DNA of 64,000 nucleotides from UBA3006 sp036746695 (lineage in GTDB: Bacteria > Actinomycetota > Acidimicrobiia > Acidimicrobiales > Ilumatobacteraceae): NCBI GenBank assembly GCA_036746695.1, contig DAIODP010000001.1, positions 372,001 through 436,000 on the forward strand. The letters are read 5' to 3'. The notes under the pieces were generated by a model. The model was not told the DNA's origin and ran no database searches. It saw only the letters and a list, made by a program, of their open reading frames with translations. Numbering within the stretch: the stretch's first letter is position 1; every line of letters starts with the position of its first letter. The position numbers and the translations under genes were made by a program. Shown here piece by piece: positions 1-6,800 of this stretch.

Positions 1-405
1 TCGGGCAACGACCGAACCCCTACGTGGAACAAATATTTGAACCGCATCAAAAAGGGTGGCCGCAAGATTGATGACGTCGACATCGGCGAACGCAGTGGGC
101 CCACCCGCGGCATCAACCGCATCCACAACGCGGGCTGTTCCTGGAAGTTGATAAACACCCGGCCGCAACACTTCCCCCGCAATGTGTACCCGAATGAATG
201 TGGGATTGCCCACCGCCCCAGAATTGTTTGACCCACCCGAAGGCGAAATAGACGTGGTTGCATAAATAATTGTCGACTCTGGCGGTGGCGGCGGGACCCG
301 CAAAACCCACCATGCGCCCAAAGCCATGCAGAGTACGCCACCCGCCGTGGTGAAGATGCGGCCGACCCCCCACCACTGGACCAATTCGCGCAGTCGTGCA
401 TACAC
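1..405 (-). CDS. comEA: ComEA-like competence DNA-binding protein (N-terminal part, runs off the left edge)
   Basis: Membrane-anchored DNA receptor of natural transformation. The 135 visible residues hold a short basic N-terminus, one hydrophobic segment (about residues 17-36), a Pro/Ser/Gly linker (about 37-68) and an SLBB-type domain whose start reads IRVHIAGEVLRPGVYQLPG. The helix-hairpin-helix DNA-binding repeats expected at the C-terminus lie beyond the window. I chose the GTG at 403-405 because an in-frame TAA lies two codons upstream. It follows the thioredoxin-like gene by 19 bases on the same strand. SLBB domains also occur in polysaccharide exporters, but one TM plus SLBB at the N-terminus fits ComEA best, and dprA and comM lie elsewhere in the window. 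Confidence 0.8.
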   Translation of the reverse strand, partial: MYARLRELVQWWGVGRIFTTAGGVLCMALGAWWVLRVPPPPPESTIIYATTSISPSGGSNNSGAVGNPTFIRVHIAGEVLRPGVYQLPGTARVVDAVDAAGGPTAFADVDVINLAATLFDAVQIFVPRRGSVVAR

Positions 406-424
406 GACTTACATGTGTACGAAT

Positions 425-1129
425 CTAGAACAGTTGTGCAGTGAATTTCTTGCGATGACCCGCAGTTCTTGGATCGTTAATGCCCATAGTTTCCAAAATG
501 GCGAGATACGCGGTGCGAGCTTCTTCGTCGTGCTTCACTTTCGACAGCAAATTGGACAGTTGCTCATCAAAGTCATCGGTGGGTGCAAATGCAAGTTTTG
601 CCTCGTCGATGAGCTGCTGTATTTGCGGCGTAGAAGGAATGCTGGTGAGTAGTGCAAGTGCTGCCAGAATATCGCTTCGACTGATGAGCAACTTTGCTAG
701 TGCCTCCACCACCAACTCGTTCGTTGGCTCAAGTGTGAATGCGGCACGCAGGCTTGTTTCGTCTCCCAGCGCAAGAAGCGATTCGACGGAAACCAACTCT
801 TCGCCCGGAATGAGACCGCGGACAAATTCTTCAATGACATGTTCCGGGTAAGCGCCAACGAAGCCATCGAGTACTGCACCGTCCTTCATCGCGTAGACAG
901 CCGGGATCGACTGTGCCTTGAATGCCGCAGCGATAGCCGGATTTTGATCCACATTGACTTTCGCTAACACCACTCTGCCGTTGGCAGCCTTGGTGAGTTT
1001 TTCGAGAATTGGTCCGATGGTTTTGCAGGGCTCGCACCACGGGGCCCATAAGTCGACGATCACGGGCACTGTTGCCGAGCGGTCGAGTACTTCGGCCTGA
1101 AACGACGCGTCAGTAACATCAAGAATCAT
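425..1129 (-). CDS. Thioredoxin-fold protein with C-terminal TPR-like helices (CnoX/YbbN-like)
   Basis: A predicted cytosolic 234-residue protein. An N-terminal thioredoxin domain carries the redox motif WAPWCEPCK near residue 30 and the cis-proline loop SIPAVYAMKDG. It is followed by about 120 residues of helical repeats rich in Ala and Leu. This architecture matches the YbbN/CnoX family, co-chaperones that protect clients from oxidation. The motif here is CEPC rather than CGPC, so both cysteines are kept and redox activity is plausible. A longer reading starting at 1201 exists, but the ATG at 1127-1129 begins right at the thioredoxin fold and has GGGAGG upstream, so I start there. It is divergent from the phosphotransferase gene and lies upstream of comEA. 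Confidence 0.85.
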   Translation of the reverse strand: MILDVTDASFQAEVLDRSATVPVIVDLWAPWCEPCKTIGPILEKLTKAANGRVVLAKVNVDQNPAIAAAFKAQSIPAVYAMKDGAVLDGFVGAYPEHVIEEFVRGLIPGEELVSVESLLALGDETSLRAAFTLEPTNELVVEALAKLLISRSDILAALALLTSIPSTPQIQQLIDEAKLAFAPTDDFDEQLSNLLSKVKHDEEARTAYLAILETMGINDPRTAGHRKKFTAQLF

Positions 1130-1189
1130 TGCCCAGACGCTACCTCCCGGTGTGCGGGCAAGCCCTATGCGCGAGTAGTTTGCTACCTG

Positions 1190-2236
1190 ATGATCGAGCA
1201 ATCCGGAGCACCAGCAGGCATCAATCAGCCACAGGTTGAAAACTGGCTGTCAACAAATATTGCTGGCGCACGCGCACCTTTCACATACTCGCTTATTGCC
1301 GGCGGTCACTCCAATCTCACATTTCTTGTAACCGATGCAAACAACATCAAATTTGTACTCCGTCGGCCACCGCTCAGCCATGCGCTTGCAAGTGCACACG
1401 ACATGGGTCGCGAATTTCGAGTTATTTCCGCGCTCCAAGACTCCCCCGTTCCAGTTGCACCGGCACTTGGCCTGTGCACCGATGTTGCGGTCAACGATGC
1501 CCCGTTCTACGTGATGGGCTTTGTGGAAGGGCTCATCGTGCGCGACCAAGAAACCGCCATCAGCAAAATGACGCCCGCGTCGCGACGGCGTGCAAGTACT
1601 TCGCTGATCGAGACCATGGCGGCAATTCATTCGGTAGTGCCAGCAGAAGTTGGCCTAGGCGAATTAGGCCGACACGAGGGGTATATCGAACGACAACTGA
1701 AGCGTTGGTACGGTCAATGGAACGCCTCGAAAACTCGCGAACTGCCGGCTATTGATCGCGTACACGACGAGTTACTGAAACGAATCCCTCATCAGGGCCC
1801 AGCAACGATCGTGCATGGCGACTACCGCCTTGATAATTGCATGATCAGCGAAGCGGGTGACATTGCCGCGGTGCTCGACTGGGAGTTGTGCACGCTTGGC
1901 GACCCATTGGCCGACCTTGGATTGTTGATGGTGTATTGGACTGGCCCAGACGACGAGCCTGCCGCCAACAGTTTTGCAACTACCACGGCAGAAGGTTTTT
2001 TCAACCGCAGTGAATTGGCCACCCACTATGCACAAGTTTCAGGTCGTGACATTTCGCACCTTGATTTCTATATCTCTTTTGCATTTTGGAAGTTGGCCTG
2101 CATCATCGAGGGCGTCTATGCCCGTTACATTTCTGGCGCCATGGGCGAACACGACCCGCAATCGTTTGACGCCTTCAGAGTGCAAGTAGAAACGGCCGCC
2201 GCCAAGGCGGAGAGCTTGTTGGCGCGCCTACACTAA
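1190..2236 (+). CDS. Phosphotransferase family protein (aminoglycoside phosphotransferase fold, ACAD10/11-like)
   Basis: A 348-residue kinase-like protein. The catalytic loop HGDYRLDN sits near residue 208 and the metal-binding segment LDWELCTLGDPLADLG near residue 230, the two hallmarks of the APH/choline-kinase fold. The N-terminal segment contains the nucleotide loop GGHSNLTF followed by FVLRRPP. The closest family is the group related to the kinase domain of ACAD10/ACAD11, often linked to acyl-CoA metabolism, but no acyl-CoA dehydrogenase is adjacent here. The substrate cannot be read from the sequence. It ends eight bases before the PAC2 gene, so the two are probably co-transcribed. Confidence 0.85.
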   Translation: MIEQSGAPAGINQPQVENWLSTNIAGARAPFTYSLIAGGHSNLTFLVTDANNIKFVLRRPPLSHALASAHDMGREFRVISALQDSPVPVAPALGLCTDVAVNDAPFYVMGFVEGLIVRDQETAISKMTPASRRRASTSLIETMAAIHSVVPAEVGLGELGRHEGYIERQLKRWYGQWNASKTRELPAIDRVHDELLKRIPHQGPATIVHGDYRLDNCMISEAGDIAAVLDWELCTLGDPLADLGLLMVYWTGPDDEPAANSFATTTAEGFFNRSELATHYAQVSGRDISHLDFYISFAFWKLACIIEGVYARYISGAMGEHDPQSFDAFRVQVETAAAKAESLLARLH

Positions 2237-2244
2237 AGAGCACA

Positions 2245-3150
2245 ATGAGCAGCGCTTACAGCATCTCGCCAGAATTCAATAACACGCTGCCCCAACTTGA
2301 AGCCCCACTGATGGTGGTGATGTTGCAAGGTTGGATTGACGCCAGCAGCGCAGCCGCAACAGCAATGGAAGCATTGGTTTCCGAAACTGGTGCAACCCAA
2401 CTGCTCGAGTTTGATGCAGACACGTTTGTCGACTACCGAGCAAGACGACCAATGATGGAATTGCGCGAAGGCGTCAATACAAAACTTGAGTGGTCCGTAC
2501 CGAAATTGTTTCTAGGTAAAGACAAGAACGGCAAATCGGTAGTGCTGCTTACTGGCCCAGAGCCCGACTCGCGCTGGCAGCATTTTGCGGCGACTGTTGG
2601 TGCGCTTGCGCAGCAGCTTGGGGTGCGCCGCATGCTTGGGCTTGGCGCATATCCCGTGGCTACTCCGCACACAAGGGCAGTTCAACTTTCGTGCACTTCA
2701 CCCAACTCGGAACTTGTGGCAACGCTTCCATATTTAAAGAGTTCGCTCGACGTTCCTGCAGGCATGGAGGCAGCACTCGAACACGCAATGCACTCTGTGG
2801 GCATACCTTCGCTTGGCTTGTGGGCTCAAGTGCCCCACTATGTGGCATCTATGGCCTACCCCGCTGCAGCAGCAGCACTGCTTGGTGCCGTGTCCGATTC
2901 GGGCGATATCGAAATCGACATCAGCGGGCTACTCGAGCAGGCCACAATTCAACGCGAGCGCCTCGACAGCCTTGTTCGCAACAACCCCGAACATGCAGCC
3001 ATGCTTACACAGCTAGAGCAAGTGTTTGATGAGGCGCACAGTGGCAACGGCCAACTGACAACTGGATTTGGCGGTATACCGTTGCCAAGTGGCGACGAAC
3101 TGGCTGCCGAACTAGAGCAATTCTTGCGGGAGCACCGCTCGGATTCCTGA
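2245..3150 (+). CDS. PAC2 family protein (proteasome-assembly-chaperone fold)
   Basis: A 301-residue protein with the PAC2 pattern: an N-terminal MVVMLQGWIDASSAAATAME segment, an EFDADTFVDYRARRP motif near residue 55 and a C-terminal helical region. Bacterial PAC2 proteins are typical of actinomycetes. They resemble archaeal and eukaryotic proteasome assembly factors, but their bacterial role is not settled. No proteasome gene is visible in the window. It follows the phosphotransferase gene closely and precedes a regulator with a strong own ribosome site, so the operon probably ends here. Confidence 0.85.
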   Translation: MSSAYSISPEFNNTLPQLEAPLMVVMLQGWIDASSAAATAMEALVSETGATQLLEFDADTFVDYRARRPMMELREGVNTKLEWSVPKLFLGKDKNGKSVVLLTGPEPDSRWQHFAATVGALAQQLGVRRMLGLGAYPVATPHTRAVQLSCTSPNSELVATLPYLKSSLDVPAGMEAALEHAMHSVGIPSLGLWAQVPHYVASMAYPAAAAALLGAVSDSGDIEIDISGLLEQATIQRERLDSLVRNNPEHAAMLTQLEQVFDEAHSGNGQLTTGFGGIPLPSGDELAAELEQFLREHRSDS

Positions 3151-3203
3151 AATAGCGTTAGCCGTGGTAATTTCTCACACAGTTATTCGTCCGGGGGGAT
3201 TCG

Positions 3204-4049
3204 ATGAAGCAGGCGGCGCGCAAGGATTTTGTTGAGGCGTTTGCACGGGGCCTCGAGGTAATCAAAGCCTTCGATGAACTGCATCCCGTACTCGGCATAT
3301 CAGAAGTAGCCGAACGAGCCAACCTTGCTCGGCCTACGGCTCATCGGTTTTTACTCACGCTGGAAGAACTTGGTTATGTGATCTCTACTCCAGGTGGCTA
3401 CATGCTCACGCCCAAAATTGTAGATCTGGGCATGGCGTACATTTCGTCGCGTGGCATCTTTAACTTTGCTCAACCGCATATGGAAAAACTGGTGCACGAA
3501 CTTGACCAATCGTGCTCACTTTCCCAACTTGATGGCAGCGATATTGTTTACATTTCACGAGTTACAGTTCCAAAAATCATCAACCTGGCAGTAACCGTTG
3601 GGGCAAGGCTGCCTGCTGTTGGCACCTCCATGGGACATGTGCTGCTTGCCGAGCTTGACGACGCGAAGATCGAAGAAGTAATTGCAACACCATCGCTTTC
3701 CATTTTTATTCCGGCCCACCAATACACGAAGAAGGAATTGTTTGAACAAATTAATTTCACCAGGCAGCATGGTTACTCGTTGAGTGACGAACGTTTGTCG
3801 TACGGAGTCCGCGCCGTTGCTGTTCCCATTCGGGCAAACGACGGAACGGTACACTCGTCGCTCAGCGTGGCCGCACATGCAAACGCCGCCTCCGTAGAGC
3901 AACTGCAAAACCAGTACCTTCCCCTGTTACTCGATGCGGCCGCTGCAATTTCTCGTGATTGGGATCACTACGCACAGTTGCCCAACGTTGACATTCCGTC
4001 ACTAGCCAGCACCATTCCTCCGCCCTACACACCGCAGTTCAGCCGATGA
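3204..4049 (+). CDS. IclR family transcriptional regulator
   Basis: A 281-residue regulator. An N-terminal winged helix-turn-helix (about residues 12-75, with LGISEVAERANLARPTAHRF) is followed by an IclR effector-binding domain (about 85-260). It resembles the PcaR/PobR-type subgroup, which often controls aromatic-acid catabolism, though the effector cannot be deduced. The start is well marked by a run of six G bases (GGGGGGA) five bases before the ATG. Its stop overlaps the start of the F420-type oxidoreductase (ATGA), which suggests that it is co-expressed with, and possibly regulates, that enzyme. Confidence 0.88.
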   Translation: MKQAARKDFVEAFARGLEVIKAFDELHPVLGISEVAERANLARPTAHRFLLTLEELGYVISTPGGYMLTPKIVDLGMAYISSRGIFNFAQPHMEKLVHELDQSCSLSQLDGSDIVYISRVTVPKIINLAVTVGARLPAVGTSMGHVLLAELDDAKIEEVIATPSLSIFIPAHQYTKKELFEQINFTRQHGYSLSDERLSYGVRAVAVPIRANDGTVHSSLSVAAHANAASVEQLQNQYLPLLLDAAAAISRDWDHYAQLPNVDIPSLASTIPPPYTPQFSR

Positions 4050-5065
4050 AACTTGACGGAGGAATCGCCTCAAATCTTCAGCACGCCGCCAAAAGCGCAC
4101 AAGAGCTGGAGCAAGCCGGCTACACCGGCGGATGGACAGCCGAAACATCGCACGACCCCTTCATGCCCTTACTGCTGGCTGCCGAACACACCAGCACACT
4201 CGAAATCGGCACCTCGATAGCTGTTGCATTCGCCCGCAACCCAATGACCCTTGCCAATACCGCATGGGACTTGCAGTCGTACTCCAAAGGTCGCTTCGTT
4301 CTCGGCCTGGGTAGCCAGATCAAGCCTCACATCACCAAGCGCTTCAGCATGGAATGGAGCCACCCTGCGCCGCGCATGCGCGAAATGATCCTTGCGATTC
4401 GAGCCATTTGGGACACATGGATTACTGGTGCGCCCCTCGAGTTTCGCGGTGAGTTTTATACGCACACGCTGATGACGCCATTCTTTACGCCAGACAAGAA
4501 AGACTTAGGCGACTTCGGAGTACCCAAAATCTTTCTTGCCGGTGTTGGCGAATTGATGACCGAGGTGGCTGGAGAAGTTTGTGACGGTTTCATCTGCCAC
4601 GGCTTCACCACCGAAAAGTACCTGCGTGAAGTAACCATGCCTGCCTTGATTCGTGGCCGCGCTAAAGCCGGCAAAACTATGGATGGCTTCGAAATTGTTG
4701 GCCCAAGCTTCGTCGTAACAGGGAACAACGCTTCGGAAATGCAGCAGGCTGCTGCCGGCACGCGCCAACAAATTGCTTTTTACGGCTCGACACCCGCCTA
4801 CTCGGGCGTGCTCGAATTGCATGACTGGCACGACTTACAGCCCCAACTCAATGCACTTTCTAAACAGGGTAAATGGGTAGAAATGGGCGACCTCATCACC
4901 GATGAAATCCTCAACACCTTTGCTGTCGTTGGAGAACCGGAACATATTGCCCCCGAATTAACAAAACGTTATGGCGACATCATCCAACGACTCAGTTTCT
5001 ATGCACCATATGCAAGCGATCACAATCGATGGGCGCAAGTAATCGCTGATATTAAATCGGCCTGA
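4046..5065 (+). CDS. F420-dependent LLM-class oxidoreductase (TIGR03617-like)
   Basis: A 339-residue luciferase-like monooxygenase family TIM barrel. Segments such as YTGGWTAETSHDPFMPLLLA, IGTSIAVAFARNPM and GRFVLGLGSQIKPHITKRF are typical of the actinobacterial F420-dependent subgroup. This group uses coenzyme F420 rather than FMN in members studied, but the substrate here is unknown. The gene overlaps the preceding IclR gene by four bases. It converges on the histone-deacetylase-like gene, with a 33-base gap that holds no convincing terminator. Confidence 0.85.
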   Translation: MKLDGGIASNLQHAAKSAQELEQAGYTGGWTAETSHDPFMPLLLAAEHTSTLEIGTSIAVAFARNPMTLANTAWDLQSYSKGRFVLGLGSQIKPHITKRFSMEWSHPAPRMREMILAIRAIWDTWITGAPLEFRGEFYTHTLMTPFFTPDKKDLGDFGVPKIFLAGVGELMTEVAGEVCDGFICHGFTTEKYLREVTMPALIRGRAKAGKTMDGFEIVGPSFVVTGNNASEMQQAAAGTRQQIAFYGSTPAYSGVLELHDWHDLQPQLNALSKQGKWVEMGDLITDEILNTFAVVGEPEHIAPELTKRYGDIIQRLSFYAPYASDHNRWAQVIADIKSA

Positions 5066-5098
5066 CGCAAAAAACTTAAAATGAGTACCGACTTTCGG

Positions 5099-6145
5099 TT
5101 ACGAGTTCTCTAAGCCGTGCAACCACGCCTGCACATTCAGACCAAGATTGGCAAGGTCGTAGCCACCCTCTTGCAACACCACTGTTGGCAAACCCAAGCC
5201 TCGTACTCGGGCACCACTTCTGGCAAAACCGTCGCGCGTAACTGCTAAATCACAGATTGGGTCGGTGACAAACGTATCGAGGCCGAGCGAAACGATGAGC
5301 AGCGACGGACCGAACGATTGCACTGCCTCACAAGCCTTGTCGAGCGCGTCAAGGAATCGATCGTCATCGGTCTTTGCCGCCAACGGAATATTGGTGTTCG
5401 AGCCGCGACCTTTGCCCTCGCCCAATTCGTCTGCAAACCCAGTGATGTATGGGTATGCGCGCTGTGGGTCGCCATGAAGCGAAACGTATTGCACGTCTCC
5501 CCTGCCGTAAAAGATCTGCTGCGTGCCATTTCCATGGTGATAATCAACATCGAGCACCGTCACCCTTGTGCCCGTAGTGGTTGCCACGTGGTGTGCTGCG
5601 ATTGCTGCGTTGTTGAAGAAGCAATAACCGCCATACAAGTCGGTCGTCGCGTGATGGCCCGGTGGTCGGCACAAACCATATGCAAACCTTTCGCCCCCGA
5701 GCACCATCTGCGTTGCCGTGAGCGCTGTATCCACTGCGCCACGCGCTGCAACGTAAGAGCCCTCAGTGATCGGGGTGGTCGTTTCGAAACACCACCAACC
5801 AAGCCGAGCGTTGGCTGCAGTTGGTTCGGCCAACTGCGACATCTCGTCGCGAAGGGAAGGGCGATAGAAAAAATCGGGAACCACCTCGCGGCTTGGGCGC
5901 ACTTCACGCTGGTAGTCGTTCCATGCGGTAGTAAGAAAGTTATTGAGACCTGGATTGTGCACTGCATTTATCGGATCAACACCCCACTGCGTGGGTGGAA
6001 GTAATTGCATTGTTGCATCGGCCTGCAAAGTTTCCCGAATGTTTTCGGCTCGCGCCGTGTGTTCGTGTGGAGAGTGCGAACCAGACTCGGCGATTTCTTG
6101 TTGCGGGTTGTGGCCAAGATGAGCGTCGGTGTAGATGACCTTCAT
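5099..6145 (-). CDS. Histone-deacetylase superfamily amidohydrolase (acetylpolyamine amidohydrolase/AcuC type)
   Basis: A 348-residue zinc amidohydrolase. The His pair of the general base is in RPPGHHATTD (about residue 160). The zinc ligands are in LDVDYHHGNGTQQ (about 200) and SLGLDTFVTDP (about 270), and the transition-state Tyr lies in QEGGYDLANLG near the C-terminus. Bacterial members deacetylate small acetylated amines such as polyamines, or protein lysines. No acetyltransferase or polyamine gene is adjacent to narrow this. It lies nine bases downstream of the Rv2466c-like gene on the same strand. Confidence 0.9.
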   Translation of the reverse strand: MKVIYTDAHLGHNPQQEIAESGSHSPHEHTARAENIRETLQADATMQLLPPTQWGVDPINAVHNPGLNNFLTTAWNDYQREVRPSREVVPDFFYRPSLRDEMSQLAEPTAANARLGWWCFETTTPITEGSYVAARGAVDTALTATQMVLGGERFAYGLCRPPGHHATTDLYGGYCFFNNAAIAAHHVATTTGTRVTVLDVDYHHGNGTQQIFYGRGDVQYVSLHGDPQRAYPYITGFADELGEGKGRGSNTNIPLAAKTDDDRFLDALDKACEAVQSFGPSLLIVSLGLDTFVTDPICDLAVTRDGFARSGARVRGLGLPTVVLQEGGYDLANLGLNVQAWLHGLENS

Positions 6146-6154
6146 TATCGAGCT

Positions 6155-6787
6155 TCAGTCGAATTGGGGTGCGGCGCGCAGCGACCGCTTGATTTCGGCA
6201 ACGCCAGACTCGGCGATTGTCTGTACGGCGTCCCACAGTTTGGTTGCCTCATCGCCACGAGGAATCTTTGAAATGACGGGGCCGAACAGACTGGCTTCGT
6301 TAACTGCCTTGGGATTAAAAGTAAGAATCGGTGTACCAACGTCTTTGCCAGTGCGCCCCAGAGCAATCTCAGTTTCGAAACGAATCACTTCGTCGTGAGC
6401 CTCATCGGTGTAAGCATCGGCAATTGTTCTGGGAAGCGAAGCGCTGACAGCAATCTCAGATAAGAACGCGTGAGGGCTCTCGAGCAGGTCGCGACGACCA
6501 TCGTGATGGATTGCAGTACCTAGCGCGGTGTAAAAGGCCGCCACGCCGGCGTTGCCCTGTACAGATCTTGCGGCGCTTGCAACCCGCAAGCCTTGCAGGC
6601 CGGCATTGTGAATTGCCTCGTACTGTGAATTGTTGGCGTACCCACGCTCGGCATTGACCATGCGCAAGCTGATGAACTTCCAGGAAACGTCGTAGCTTCG
6701 CTGCGACTGAACTTCGGCCACCCAGCGAGATGTGATCCAGGCCCAGGGGCATACAGGATCGAAAAAGAAATCTAAGTCGGCGTGCAT
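6155..6787 (-). CDS. Mycothiol-dependent nitroreductase-like DsbA-fold protein (Rv2466c family) lacking the second active-site Cys
   Basis: A 210-residue DsbA-fold protein. The start DFFFDPVCPWAWITSRW and the end FGPVISKIPRGDEATKLWD ... PPQFD-like tail (here APQFD) match the actinobacterial Rv2466c family. In M. tuberculosis Rv2466c is a mycothiol-dependent reductase that can activate nitro-prodrugs, with a CPWC motif. Here Cys13 is present but the second Cys is Ala16 (CPWA), so only a monothiol mechanism is possible. It lies 13 bases after infB, so it may be the last-but-one gene of that transcript. Family membership is strong; activity is uncertain. Confidence 0.85.
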   Translation of the reverse strand: MHADLDFFFDPVCPWAWITSRWVAEVQSQRSYDVSWKFISLRMVNAERGYANNSQYEAIHNAGLQGLRVASAARSVQGNAGVAAFYTALGTAIHHDGRRDLLESPHAFLSEIAVSASLPRTIADAYTDEAHDEVIRFETEIALGRTGKDVGTPILTFNPKAVNEASLFGPVISKIPRGDEATKLWDAVQTIAESGVAEIKRSLRAAPQFD

Positions 6788-6800
6788 GCCCTGACTTTAC

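Noticed and set aside
5083..5104. Small inverted repeat ACCGA/TCGGT between two convergent genes
   Set aside because: The stem is short, has a bulge and lacks a T run on either strand, so it is not called a terminator.
5318..6004. A 228-residue plus-strand frame
   Set aside because: Antisense to the histone-deacetylase-like gene, which shows intact catalytic motifs; the plus frame looks random with many Cys and Arg.
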